Positions 24,701 to 38,131 are shown, counted from the stretch's first letter. The stretch is 64,000 nt of DNA from Phycomyces blakesleeanus NRRL 1555(-) (GCF_001638985.1 NW_017265134.1:1364001-1428000), one strand, 5' to 3'. Program-made: numbers and translations. Notes: generated by a model not told the origin, from the letters alone.

Positions 24701-26688
24701 ATGTCTATCATCCCACAAAATGAGATAAACGAACATACTATTACTTCAGTCAGGACCGTATTCAATGATACCAAATCATTGGACGGCATATCTGTGGCGA
24801 CAAAGAATGGAGACGGAGTGACAGACAATGGAGGTAATTTATAAAAATGCAATTTATTATTATTATCATTATTATTATTTAGGCTAACCAAATCTTTATA
24901 ATCTAGACAAACACTCTGTGATTCTTGAACAAGGTCTGCCTGATCCAGAAAAACACCCTTTTGATGACTCTCCTGATGGTGGTTATGGCTGGTTGATTGT
25001 TCTTGGTGCCTTTATGGTTCAAATAACCAGTTTTGGTGTTGCCACTAGTTGGTAAGTCAATTTTTATTTGTTACTATTTATTCTGAATTGGTATTTTCTG
25101 CAAATCTAACTAACCAATCAACTAACTAAGTAACTAACTAACTTGCTGGTTCTTTATTATGATTATTGTAGGGGTAGGCCTTTTACATTTGAATTCTAAC
25201 TTTAATTACAATGCCAATCACAATTACAGTCAAGAAAAATACAAATACAAATATATGTATATGTATATTATGAGAAAATATTAAATAATCAATTGCTTCT
25301 TTTTTTCTTAGGTGTTATGCAAGATTATTATGATCAAAATACTTTCAAGGATCTGCCCAATGGATTACTCCAACTCAGTTTTGTGGGTACTCTTTGTTCA
25401 GTGTTCACCAACTGTATGGGACCCATTGCCCAAATTCTGGCTTCCATATTCGGCGTTCGGGTTGTGATGATCACCGGTGTATTGTTTGTTGTCGTTGGCC
25501 TCGAAATGGCCGGCTTTGCTTCGCAGATCTGGCACCTCTATTTAACCCAGGGGATCCTATTTGGTACTGGCGCTTCACTTATCTATGTCACTATCATGGG
25601 AATTGCACCCCAATACTTTACCCGAAGGAGAGGTGTTGCACTGGGAATGATTTCAAGCGGATCAGGAATCGGCGGCATTGTTATCCCGTTTATCATGACT
25701 GCTGTCAATACTAAACTTGGTCCTGGATGGTAAAAAATTAAAAATAAATAAATTAAAAATATTACTTTGATATTTAAATATTAAATATTATGCTTTTACT
25801 TATAGGACATATCGTGTCTTGGGATTCTTTTGCTTATTCTGTGGAATTATTGCCATTACATTTGTCAAAGAGCGAGTTCCTGGACCAAAAGGAACCAAGA
25901 AACTCAGTGATATTATCAAGCTTGATGTTCTCAAGGATCTAAACTACATTCTATGGTGCCTTGGATCAGTATTGATGTTGATGGGATATTTCATTCCATT
26001 CTACTATTTACCAAGTAATTTTTTTTTTTCTTTTTACGCTTGTCTAATTTCTGTAATGATTGTTTCTGTACTTACTTTTTGTTTTATTGTCATTGTATAG
26101 GTTACGCCACTCATCTTGGGTTAACTGCTACCAATGGATCTGCGCTTGTGGCAGTTGGCTCAGCACTAAATTCGGTCGGACGTATTATTGCTGGAATTCT
26201 TGCTGACAGAATAGGTCCTATCAATGTAAACATTATCTTTATCACAATGGGTGGTCTCAGCACACTCTTGATCTGGCGATTTGCATACACATATGGTTCC
26301 TTGATGGCATATTCTGTTGTATTTGGTTTCTTTTGTGGTTCTTACTTTGCCCTACGTAAGTTTTTATATTAAATACATAATTCATATTAGAAATACTTGA
26401 GATTCTAACTTTATTATTTTACAAATATATTTATATATTTACTTAGTGTCTCCTATTACGGCTTATATCCTTGGTCCTGAAAAATTCAGATCTGGTCTCT
26501 CGCTACTCTTGATTTTCAATGTCATTTCAGTATTCGGTCCAAATATCTCCAGCGCAATCGAAGAAAGCGTCGACGCCGAACCCCTGTTCACATACAAGAT
26601 GTTCTCTGGAGTTTGCTATATTCTTGGTGGCGTTATCTTATTTGGTATGAAGATGAGAATTAACCGCAACATCTTTGCCAAACTTTAA
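24701..26688 (+). CDS. MFS transporter, monocarboxylate permease (MCT) type
   Basis: Exons 24701-24833, 24907-25051, a 2-nt exon 25172-25173, 25312-25729, 25806-26014, 26101-26355 and 26447-26688 give 467 residues. The N-terminal tail is cytosolic and polar, then PDGGYGWLIVLGAF, the signature at the start of helix 1 of MCT/SLC16 transporters, followed by WGVMQDYY. About twelve hydrophobic helices follow, including the ILADRIG loop of the second six-helix bundle. Fungal relatives move short monocarboxylates or related organic acids across the plasma membrane by proton symport; the substrate here is unknown. Exon 2 ends in phase 2 (TG) and exon 4 begins GTGTTATG, which would hit a stop if joined directly. 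Insertion of GG, flanked by TTGTAG and GTAGGC, restores Trp-Gly-Val exactly where the family has it. Confidence 0.85.
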
Positions 26689-27972
26689 TACCATTCTACT
26701 TATTAAGTATTACTTATTACTTTTCCTTACCTTACCTTACCTTACATCTCACTATAAACTATAAACTACAACTTTCCCAACTCATAATATTATTTCAACA
26801 TTATCTTCTTTTTTAAAAAAAAAATGCATTATTTGTGTCATTTCTATATTCTCTCAAAATTATCTACTTTATCCAGACAATAAAAATAATAGTAAAATAT
26901 CGAGGTTATTGTCTTTGAAAATGTCATGTTTGCTGAATATATATATACATATAATTGTAACATTAGTGGAATATACAAGATGCTTAGAATACAAATCCAA
27001 TGTATTATAGATTTGATACGTAGTTCTTTGTTTATTATAAAAATAAAAATACCATTGATTTCATACCGAAATAGTGATCGTTGGTTAAGCTAAATTAAAT
27101 GAGAATACGTATTAAAAATTGAGAAGGGTGAAGAAAAGAGGAAAACTAAAAGTTGACTAAAATATATATTGTAGGTAAATTGAAATATAGGACTTGGGAA
27201 CCCTGGCAGTTGTGGAACCAAACGGTAATATATATATATATATACGCATAACCATTTCAGATTCATTAGAGTGAATTTCACACGTTAGTGATAGCTACAT
27301 TTTTGATTTTGATTTTGATTTTGATTTTGTTTGTTTGTTTGTTAAATGGGTATATAATAGACTTTGGTATCATGGTGTAAATAAGGCAAGGTGTACATAG
27401 ACTATTTTCTGTGCTTGCTTCAATTTGAAAGAGAGATAAAGAAAAGAGAAGCAAATAGAAAGGGAATAAAGCAAACTCAGGCTTTATCTTTTAAAAGGAT
27501 TTTATACATGATTTCAAAGCTACGTATATTGTAATACAAAAAGAGCTCTTGACATAATATACATACATGAATGTATAAATACGCGTATGTGTGCAATGCA
27601 GGTGATTTAATGTGTAGGCCACGGTACCTTTTATATACGATTTTAATTTGATTTGATTTACCAAGTGGTTAGAATGAAGAATATGAAGAATATGAATAAA
27701 GAGAAGAATAGAGGAATATAGAGTGAGGACTGAATAAATATGAATACATTTGAAGAGGAGGAGGAAGAGGAGGTAGAGGTGGAGGGGGGGGTGGTGGTTT
27801 ATACATGTGTATATTTTTTGAGTACTGGTGTAGGTTTATACATATATATATATATATATATATATAGTTCATATGTAAAGGTTCTAGTAAAGTAAACCTG
27901 GGGATAATTAACAATATCAAAGAAAAATCGTATCATTTTTTTTTCTTTTTTGGGTTGTTGATGGAGTTGGGG
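26689..27972. other. Convergent intergenic region with simple repeats
   Basis: About 1.3 kb between two stop codons. (CTTAC)n follows the transporter stop (26723-26745), with (GATTTT)n at 27303-27328, a GA/GAGG purine block at 27752-27795 and (TA)n at 27840-27866. The G-rich run at 27781-27797 yields a proline-rich spurious ORF. No gene is seen. Confidence 0.55.
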
Positions 27973-29149
27973 TTATGCCATAATGTTCATCAGAAATGAT
28001 CCTTTATCACAGCTGGGACTTCTTTTTAACATGCCCGATGATTCAATGGCGGCTCTGTTGGCTTTGATACTCTGCATTGCAGCCTTGTATTCTCGTTCCA
28101 TGGCCATCATGATGAGTTCTCCTGCAGTGATCGGTTCTTTGTATTTACTTTGGCCTTGAATGATAGTTGATTTGTTTGCCTTGTTACAATACTGAATACA
28201 TTGGCGTGACCCAAGTAGCTCATCTGACCTTGGTACACTGATGCGATAAAGACTACTCTTGAATCTATCATCTGACCAGCGAGCAATCATGTCTCCAATA
28301 CTGCAGACAATTTGGTCTTGTTGCGGACGATGGTTGTTATTTCTTGGGGCCCTAGGATTTCCGGGTTCAGTAGATAATCTTGTTCGGCCGGTCAGATTTG
28401 GTGTTGATGTTGACCCTGGAGCTAATCCTGGTGCTGTTACTTCAAATTGATTTTGACCAGGTGGCTGGAAAAAGAGGGTCAGGGTATTGATGTCAATGTT
28501 TTTCCCACTCCAGCTATTATTGTGGCCAGATTGGGAATATGAGGGACTGGTTGAGGAGGGGTAATAGAGGCATTTCAGGGTATTGAGATTATCTGGCTGG
28601 GTGATATCATGGCATCGGGCAAAAAAGTCTTCTGGGAAACCAAGACCGGTAGCCAGGCAAGACAAGAGCTGGTAAGAGACCGTGTTGCACTGATGCATAA
28701 AGTCATTTGTTGCGTTTTGGAACCCAGGGATGTCTTCATTAGCAGGCCAATGATCGGGAATGTCATGGAATGTGAGTTGCATAGATTCTTTTGGGATTTC
28801 AGTTCCACATGAGTCCATCTTGAAAAGACATTGTTGAAAAACAAATTAGTATTGTTATTTAGACATATACACATACATACATTTGTATATATATATATAT
28901 ATATATATATGCATATGCATATGTACGTATGTGCGTTAAGTGTGTGCACCAAAACAAAGAAAGTTTATCTGTGTATCTATTTACCTCTGTGAGTTTTTCC
29001 CAGCCAGTGTTCTGGTAAGTATCAAGAGGGTATTTTTCTTTGATGTTGTCTGGTAAGCCAAAAAAGGTTTCGCTTGTAGAGAACATGGAGTTTATATCTT
29101 CAGTTTTGATACCATGATTGATTACTGTGATTTTCAAGATATAATATAA

Positions 29150-29182
<33 letters not shown>

Positions 29183-29325
29183 GCTTAATCTTTACCATAA
29201 AAGAAGCCATGGTCAGTACATGCTTTCATAAGATGTTGAACGATTTCGTGACGTCGGTTATTAAAGTCTGAGAGGTCTATTGTCATGAATTCATTTCTGT
29301 TGCAGGTGTTGTTACTTGCAGGCAT
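27973..29325 (-). CDS. Isopenicillin-N-synthase-like 2OG-Fe(II) oxygenase fold, iron ligands lost
   Basis: Three exons, 29325-29196, 29124-28985 and 28818-27973, give 371 residues. The N-terminal DIOX domain is well kept (ACTDHGFFYVINHGI, then FFGLP and YQNTGW). The C-terminal jelly-roll is recognisable by TLTLFFQ, GDMIARWS and the RIS..P strand. In active family members the iron is held by His-x-Asp and a distal His. Here the first site reads NID (N197, D199) and the distal site reads SSLYRIS with Tyr281 instead of His. The 2-oxoglutarate Arg-x-Ser is RQC (R295). A Pro/Asn/Arg-rich insert of about 50 residues sits between the two strands. The reading frame and introns are intact, so this is not an obvious pseudogene. 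Catalysis by the usual mechanism is unlikely; a binding or regulatory role is inference. Confidence 0.82.
29158..29182. repeat. Poly(A) run within an intron
   Basis: An uninterrupted run of about 25 A on the plus strand (poly-T on the coding strand), lying in the first intron of the oxygenase-like gene. Confidence 0.9.
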
Positions 29326-31882
29326 TATATTTATATTGTATTAAATTATATGAAGGGTAAAGGGGGTGAAAAACAAATAGTATGCTTATAATTGATGTAA
29401 AGCAAAAAAGCAAAAAGCAAAAAACAAAAACGTCGTCTTAAAGTTGAGTCGATTACATTTTATAGGTTTTATTTTTATTATGATTTTTTTTTATTGAGCT
29501 GATATTTTTCTATATGTGTGTGTATATTTATTTATGGCTCAGAAGAGATAAGCAGTCTGAAGCAGCTAAAAAGACCTTTTGTCGATGTCTTTATGAGAAT
29601 AAATACAAAAGGGAGGGTAGGATGAAAAATTGAAGATGAATTGAAGATGAATTGAAAAACAATTCAAGGGTATCTTGTACTACAATTCTTGGCTTACCTG
29701 ATGTGTTACCAAGAGTAAAGAACCAGAAGGAAAAAAAATATATAAACAAAAAAGAAAAGCATACTCGTCCTCTTGGCTTGTGCACCCAATAGAAGAGGTA
29801 TATTTTTTGTGAGAGGCTAAAATAAAATTGCTGTGACTTTTATATTTTGAATAGGTAGGATCAACGGAACAAGTACATATTTTATATATAAAATTATAGA
29901 TGAATAAGAAAGCAAAAAAAAAAAAAAAAAATACCCTGGCTTTTAAAAAAAAGAGAGAAGTAATAGGAATATAGCTGTGAGTACAATCAAGGTATTCTAC
30001 AGTATAAAGGCAATAAATAATTGATTATTGATTTGAACACCACACATATGTATAAATATAATGTTTTTTTTTTACAAGTCAATAAACCCACGATGTTGGA
30101 TCCATAGATCCGTTTACATTCACCAGAGACTCGGTGAGGTAATTGATTAGATTTGATTTGATTTGATTTAACAAAACAAAACACAACACAAACACACACT
30201 AAATAAGAAATAAGAAATAAGATAAGATGAAGTAGGATGGAATAGGATGATATATTATCCAGGCAGTATAATCCAATTCTTTGGTAGTCACGCCCAATGT
30301 GTCTGTGAGAGCGGGGTTATGAGGAACAAACAGGAAGGTAGGATAGAAACCAAAGAGACTTTAACACACAATACAGGGACTTGTTCCCCTTTACGAAAAA
30401 AGAAACCAAACAAAGAAACAAAGAAATAAAAGACTGGTGATTTTTTTAAGAAGAATAAATATTTTGTAGGGCAGAGTTTGGAGCCATGTGTAAAAGAAAC
30501 AGTGTTTAGTTATATAATTTTTGTGAGCAAATGTTTGAATGTTCAAAGGGCGGGACCGTGCATTCTTTACGGTACAAGAAGAATATCCAACGTTTGAAAT
30601 GCATTTGGCTTGTCATACAAATATACATATAATTTCAATTAAATGTATTAAAGATATTTAAAAGAGTTTTTTTTTCTTGTTATGTTTTTATATCGCATTA
30701 TAAAATTGTATAAAATATTGATCTATATTTCTGTGAGTGAGTGAGAGAGAGAGAGAATTTGTAGTGCGTAGTGCGTAGTGCGTAGTGCGTAGTACTGTAG
30801 TATGGGTGTGGTTGTACATTGATGACGCCAGTTGGGGGGATAGTTTAGTTGGGACTTCATTTCAAATTGACTTTAATCTAATCCAAATCAAACATACCCT
30901 CTTGTACATAAACTCATTTGTGCATATTCTCGTTACTAAATTATGTATATGCCCGTTAATATCAAGGGAGGTTCTGTATATTCCTTATTTTACTTTTTCT
31001 ATGGGGGTTAAATCAAGTGCAAATTAGACATTTATCTATCTATTTTGTAAGGATGAGCAAAAATGAAATAATGAATAAACGGCACACAGATCCCAGTTTT
31101 TAGTTACTTTATTCTTTATTTTTATTTGATTTGATTTCTAATACCAACACTAATACTAATACTAATATTACTGACTATCATAGAAACTGTACCTTTCTCT
31201 TTTTGTACGTATTAATTGAAAGATCAAAATTAAAAGTCAAAATCAAAGTATCTGGTTTAATGAGACTAATGATGTAGAATGTGCTGTATTATAACATAAT
31301 ATATCCAACACATTTCTGTATAGTTTAAACAGGTAGATCAAAGCAAAGAAGATGTCCCCTCCTTTTTTTTTGTACATGTTTCAACAAAAAGGAAAACTAG
31401 GCAACACGATACTCTCGTGGTAATGTTAATCTATAAAGTATGTATGTAGCCTTTTTTTGTTTAAGCTGCCGTTAAGATATTCATGCAACAATCTGTAGGA
31501 GAAAGCAGATGTTGTCAAAAAAGCAAAAAGTAAAAAGCAAAAAAGTATATAAATTATAGATGCATGTTAGAGTTGAAATATTGACCGTGCACTCTTTCTT
31601 TCTTTTACATACATATAATTTGTACTCGTTCAAACTCGTTCTCTCTCTCTTTTTAGTTTGTGCATACTTATTTTAACTGTACATTTTCACTGCCAAGGGA
31701 GTGGCGATCAAAATCATCATGATCAGGGCTAAACCGACAATAAAGCATAACAATCTTTGTAGAAATATTTCTCTGTCCTAAATCTTGGTTTATAGAGTAT
31801 ATAAATAAATTAGCTTCGATCAATTTTTTTCATTAACCAAACCACCAGATTCGATTAAAGGATATTCCTTTTTGGAATCTTT

Positions 31883-31916
<34 letters not shown>

Positions 31917-34312
31917 AATTTTGTATTGAAATATACTTTATTATCTATTGTCTTGAAATTCAATTCAATTCACCAATATATATATAATTAATCTATTGTA
32001 AAAAGAGCCGACCAAACAAGGGATTATTATTCTTTCTTTTTCTTAAAGAAAAAAAAAGGGCACGAGAAACTATGTTGATAAACAAGTAAAGAGATGTATA
32101 ATTTTATGTGTTTGGGTTGGGAAAATAAGAAGTACAAGGTGAGGAGTAGAGAGGTAGATCAAGCAGGGCATTTTAGTTAATGCAGGACAAAGAAGAAGCA
32201 AATCTAAAATATCTACACATCTACATACATAAATACATACATACATATTGTAGTATAGTTTTATATGCTCTTTGAATATGATTGTAAGAGGTAATCCGTA
32301 AATGTTATTGTAATACAATATAGGTTGGTTAGACCACGATCGACAATTGACAAATATTGTATTAAGAAGGAGATCAATGTCATTTTTCTTTCTTTCTTTG
32401 TATCATCTTTATATATGTAAACAGATATACTTGACCAAGTTAGATACCTCTTTACGTAGGTGTGCGTCCAATTGACTGGCATTGGTTTCTGATTAATAGA
32501 TCACGGAACAGATTTACTTGGTCGTATTCTCGATTGCGTACTGTGATTCTTACCACAAATAATGATGAGCTGGTTAATATATTTGTAACGAATATCAATA
32601 ATGAAGATAATGAAATAATAATAATATATGTATATGTACATACATACATATACATATAAATGTATATATTAATCTAATCAATTATTGCTTACAAGTTATG
32701 TACACTCTTTTTCTATAACAATCAATCAAAAGAATAATTAAGAGGAGCTCTATCGATATTTGTGATTTGTGATTTGTGATATATGCTCCTTGGCGCCAAT
32801 TGATCGTGACACCATCAGTGATTATGGTTGTAATTATGTGTATTACTATCGATAGAATTTACTAATAGTTAAACTTGTAGAGTTTATGGAGAATATCATT
32901 ATAATTATTATAGAAATTATAATAATAATAATAATAAAGAAAAGAGGGGCATCAAACTAAAATAGGAGATCTACATATATACATATATCTAAAAGGGATA
33001 TAAAATATATACAATCAAAAGTAGGAGATCGGTAAAGGAGTTCTGCGCGGGTAGTGCAATTGTACCCTTTAGTAATCAATCTCTCTGGTTGGTGTTTGTA
33101 GATATAGGACGATTTTGATCCCCTGAATTAGCTTAAAGAAAGAAAGTTGGGATATCTAATGAAAACCAAGCAAAAAGCCTTTTTGTCTAATGATTCTGTC
33201 TATGTACGCAATGTACGCAATGTACGCAATGTTAGTAAATTGTTAAATTACCTACGTCAATGGCCTTATTATTGATATCGTTCTTTGTGTCTAGTGTAGC
33301 CTACCAAAAGTAATAATAAACCTTCTTTGATCAAACTTGGCGCCAGACAACCATGCTTAAATTCCTTTCTGATATATACATATAATAAATAAGAGTAATA
33401 TGAGGCAAAATAATAATAATAACAATGTTAATAATAATAAAGGGAAATATTTAAGGCTTTTACTTCTTCTTCTTCTTTTTCACCATCTTATTTAGTATAC
33501 TATACTATACTATACTATACTATACTGTATTATATAGTATAATATAGTATAATAAATGCCAATTGCACACATACACACACTACCATTCAACCCCTTCAAT
33601 GTATATATGCTCGACAACAGAAAGAATATTTTATATACACACACATCTCTTTGTCTCACATCTTCACACACACATATCGCACACATCGCACACATCACAC
33701 ATAAAAATAATAATAAGAAAAATAAAACCTTCATATTGCTCCCTGTTTTTTTTTTGGGTTTTTTTTTGTAAAAATAAAATGTTCAATAAAAAGAGCCCTT
33801 GTTTAAAACATCATTTTTTTTTTGTTTGATGACAAACACTTCTTTTTTTGACTTTCTGCATTTTCATATTGGGTTGATACCGATATTATCGCTATTCTTA
33901 TTATTTGTTTTTACTCTTGTATTTTAAAAAAAAAAGAAAAAAAAAAGAAAAAGAAAGAAGAAGCAGAAGCCTTTGCAAGCAAGTTGGCTATACCTCTTTA
34001 CACTAGTTTATAAAAAACCAAAAAAAAAAACCCCCCAAAAAGTCAATATCAAATTATATTGAATCGAATCGAATCAAATCGAACCAAATCATTATTATTA
34101 CTGTAATAATAATAATATCAACAACAAAAACAACAGCAAACCAGACAGCTACCTTTATTTCTATTTACGTTTAATTTTGGTGAGTGAAATGTCTTTTCAT
34201 TATTAATACTAATGACTGTGTTAGTTAATATGATATACTGAACAATCAAAGCAACAATGATATTTTTTTATTTTAATTGACTCTTTATTATTCTATTTGA
34301 TTAGTTATTATT
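29326..34312. other. Five-kilobase gene-free region rich in short tandem repeats
   Basis: No supported gene. Visible repeats are a 7-mer GTAGTGC about 4.5 times (30761-30792), a 9-mer ATGTACGCA three times (33203-33231), (CTATA)n at 33496-33526, (TA)n at 31886-31912, CA-rich tracts at 33567-33700 and poly-A/T runs. ORFs of 60-90 codons in this stretch are low-complexity translations of these repeats. It must include the oxygenase-like gene's promoter (left end) and the Myb-like gene's promoter (right end). Confidence 0.55.
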
Positions 34313-34945
34313 ATGGATATTAAACACCTATTATGCTACCCGGGCGAGCAGTTCTCACCGATCGAATACAACCACTCACTTGTCGCGAACCAGTTCAGCT
34401 ATGCAGACCCAATCTACCACCAGTCTGAAGAATTATGGCCAGACATATGTCCGATCAGTCCATATTACAACAGCATTTACACCAGCAGTCAGAGCACAAG
34501 AACAAGTCGCAGCGGTAGTGTCAGCAGTAGCAATAGTCTCCAGAGCAGCAGCAGAAGCAGCAGCAGATCACCAGTCCAACACACCGAGTCCCTTGTCCAA
34601 CACACGCCTGAGAATGCCAAGAAACAATGGTTAGATAAAAGTCTTATACGACAATCTCGCATGCCTTACAAGGAACGTCGCAGCTCGGTACAAACCAGAA
34701 CTCCGTGGTCTCCTGTCGAGGACGAATTGCTGCAGAAAGGATATGAAAAGGGATACTCATGGGCCATGATATCTTCAGCATACCTTCCCCGTCGTTCTCG
34801 AGGCTGCTGCTGGGGAAGATTCAAGACCCTCCAGAGCAAGAACCTCATCAATGTAAAACAACACCAGCACCAGCACAACCGTCTTGGCCGCCGTCTGTGG
34901 AAGTCCATGGATGCTGTCAACCAACCCATTGCTCCTGCTCAGTAA
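34313..34945 (+). CDS. Myb/SANT-like DNA-binding protein
   Basis: A single-exon frame of 210 codons starting at ATG 34313. The N-terminal 65 residues are Tyr/Pro-rich. Residues about 66-92 are a low-complexity Ser/Arg stretch. Residues about 128-175 (TPWSPVEDELLQKGYEKGYSW..ISSAYLPRRSRGCCWGRFKTL) have the spacing of a single Myb/SANT repeat, with three bulky aromatic residues and the acidic EDE near helix 1. The tail is His/Gln-rich. This suggests a sequence-specific transcription factor or a chromatin-associated protein acting in the nucleus. A single repeat of this type is also seen in telomere-binding and Trihelix-like proteins, so no finer assignment is possible. Confidence 0.7.
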   Translation: MDIKHLLCYPGEQFSPIEYNHSLVANQFSYADPIYHQSEELWPDICPISPYYNSIYTSSQSTRTSRSGSVSSSNSLQSSSRSSSRSPVQHTESLVQHTPENAKKQWLDKSLIRQSRMPYKERRSSVQTRTPWSPVEDELLQKGYEKGYSWAMISSAYLPRRSRGCCWGRFKTLQSKNLINVKQHQHQHNRLGRRLWKSMDAVNQPIAPAQ

Positions 34946-35975
34946 CAGCATGACATTCCTTTATTCCTTTGACTCTCTTTCTCATTTCTATTTCTATTTC
35001 TATTTTTCCCTCCATTCTTAAAAATATTTCATTTCATTATTTATTTATTTATTTATTTTTTTTCATTTTACTTTATTTCATTTACCCTGAATCCCAGATT
35101 CTCGTCTTATCTTTTCCACCACTATCGATTACCTTTTTTCTACAGTCATTTCCGGCTCAAGAAAGAAAAAAGAAACCAAGAACCAAAAATTCATCCCTTT
35201 GTCTTTGTCTTTCCCTTTACCTTTCCCTTCCCTTCCCTTCTCCTCTTCATCCTCCTCCTCCTACTACTCCTTCTACCCCTCCTCGTCCTCGTCCTTTTCT
35301 TCGTCCTTTTCTTCCTCCTCACTCTATCTCGGATCTATTATATTCTGTAAAGAAACCATATTTTTAATACGTTCTTTATTATGTTTTATTATTCTTTTCT
35401 TATTCGTATTCTTATTCGTATTCTTATGTCTTGCACAATTATTCTCGTCTTTGTCTTTTTATGATTTTCTTCTTATATATTTACCTATCTATACGTATGC
35501 ATGCTTTCCATTTACTTGTTTTTATAATTCTTTTTATAAATATTTTGGCTTGTCCAAATATCTTCTTTTATTATTATTATTATTATATATTCATTTTACG
35601 TTAAATTGGCTGGCTTCATTTATTTTATTTTACTTTATTTTGTTTTGTTTTTAATCAATTTCCTTTTGCTTTATATTCAACCTATACCTTGCTTATTGAC
35701 ACCATTTTCTTCTTTATTCTTATATATATTTATATTTATTTACAAGACTTTGGCGTTTACGCTAAGCTTATCAAAATATATCAATATATCTATACACAAA
35801 TATGACTACAAAAAAAAACTACAAACCACAATAATAATAATAATAATAATAACAATAATTCAAAATTCAAAATATAAAGAATCAAATTTGCTTATAGTGT
35901 TTGAAAATACTTCTTTTGTTGAGATCAATTTGATTCAAGGATTGGTTAATCAACAAAAATCAAAATCAAAATCAA

Positions 35976-36043
35976 AATAAAATAAAATAAAATAAAATAA
36001 AATAAAATAAAATAAAATAAAATAAAATAAAATAAAATAAAAT
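35976..36043. repeat. (TAAAA)n pentanucleotide array
   Basis: About 13 perfect or nearly perfect TAAAA units in a row, preceded by ATCAAA repeats (35956-35975). Confidence 0.95.
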
Positions 36044-38131
36044 ACTTGCTATTTTAGTATTTATCCATATTTTTCCTTTATTGTCTTTTGGTTTTGGGGG
36101 GGTTTTTTTTCTTTTACTATTTAGCTTAAAGAGATATAACCGTAATTAATCTATTAAATCAATACAATTGAAAACCGTTTTTTTTGTCTTTTTCTCTTAA
36201 TGCAAAACAGAAGAAAAACAAAAAAGATAAATTTCAATGTGGTTTAACGAATTCAATGTTTGTAAAATTGTAAATATCGACTAGACTAGGAAATTCATAT
36301 TTTACATAAAGGTTACATCTGATTATTATGTATAAAGAAACTGCCGTTGCTATCCGATTATACAATCTGTGCCATATACACAGACACAATACTTACGAAT
36401 AGCATAAAGATTTTTTTTTAAAAAAAAATGTATACATGTACATATATTAATACATTACATTAGTACGTACATATACATACATTAGAAAGCTAATTGTATG
36501 TGTGTATATATACATTTCTGTATTTAATGATATTGTTTTTCCTTGTGTTTACCAACTAAACGTATTCAATTTGATTTTTAGTGGCAAATTGCCATGGTAA
36601 CAATATTCTTGTAATCGCTCTATAAACTTTCTTTTTTTTCCCTCGGCAGAATTCACATCTAACTGCATATATACATAAAATAAATATTACCATCGAGTTT
36701 CCTTCTTCTTCTTCTTATTTTGCTCTGTATATCTGAATTTGCCACTTTTAAGCATCTTATTCTTTAAACGTATTTTCTATAAAATTCAATTGCAGTATAG
36801 ATAGTTTCGGTAAATATGAAGACAAAATCAAAATTGTCTTGTACAGGCTTAACAAAATAAAATAAAAAAAAAGGGGAGAGGGGGGGGGGGGGAGAAATCC
36901 CTCCTTTCTTTTTCCTTAGTTAGGGTACCAATTGATATAGTAAAACATGTAGCTCTAGGCTTATATAAGCCTATATAATTTAAATAGTCTGTATATCTAA
37001 AATAAATAAAATAAAATAAAATTGCATGGATGTGATGCATCATAAATCACTGCAGCTGTTTTGAGCCAATAATATTCAAGTAGTCTGATTTCAAAGATTT
37101 TCCCGGGTTTGACACTTCAGGTCCGAGAGGTACAGAAATTGTGCGTGCATATGTAAGTGAATGAGTATTAGTGTGTCTATATATTTCTATATATGCATGT
37201 GCGTGTGTATAAAGGTAATTACTTACGTACGTACATATATACATACATACTTACATATGTGTGTTTGGGTGTTATTTTATCCCTTCTAATTTCTTTCTTC
37301 ATTTATGAAATTAGGCACAGATCTATATATCTTTATTAAATAAACTGGTGTTGTTTTGAGTCTGGTTTCAAATATGTATTTGTGAGCTTGTATCGATAAG
37401 CTCGCAGCTAAACACAGCCCGAATATAGACACAGACTCAAAAATAATAGTAATCCTGAACCAAGTCTCGGGAATCATTTCTGTACACCCAAAAAGAAATA
37501 CAACAGAAAGGGGGGAGAATAAAAACGGTGGTGATGTGTAAACAGAGTTGCCGTAAAATTAATTGGTCTTGTAGCATAGCTCATTGCCGAATAAGATTTT
37601 GATTTATAATATTGTCCTGTGTATGTGCCTTAAGAATCTATATGACACTTTTGAATGTATCTTTACTGTGATGTTAATATTATCTATACATGATTACATC
37701 TATTTTGCTGAGCAATTTTACACATCATTTGTATACATAAATATAGATGCACAGCAACCACATGTTAATTATTAATTCTTAAAATGTAAACAACTTTTCT
37801 GTTTTCAAATCAAATGGTTACATACTGTATGAATGGGTTGGGCTGCCTTGCCAAGCAATTTCCATAATATAGTAAAACGATCGATGAAAACTGCCATCGA
37901 CGATGATCGAGTAGCACTGTGAATTAATTAAGAGTGATTTGTAATCCAATGAGCATTTTTATTGGACAAGACAGATTTTCTGATTCCTGCCAATTTTTCT
38001 ACATGTGCTTATTAAGAGGATATGTCATTTAGAGAGTCCTAATTTAGTAGTACGCGCCATCTTCAATTGACCGGTTATTTAATTTCCCAATTTATTCAAC
38101 AGCAAAAAAAAAGAAAAAAAAACGTACTGTT

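Noticed and set aside
33030..33140. Segment with TGATCCCCTGA considered as a box C/D snoRNA
   Set aside because: No proper RUGAUGA box C at a sensible distance and no terminal stem.
34969..35980. Series of overlapping plus-strand ORFs after the Myb-like gene
   Set aside because: Translations are runs of Phe, Leu, Ser and Ile from a pyrimidine-rich/T-rich tract; no motif, no splice structure.
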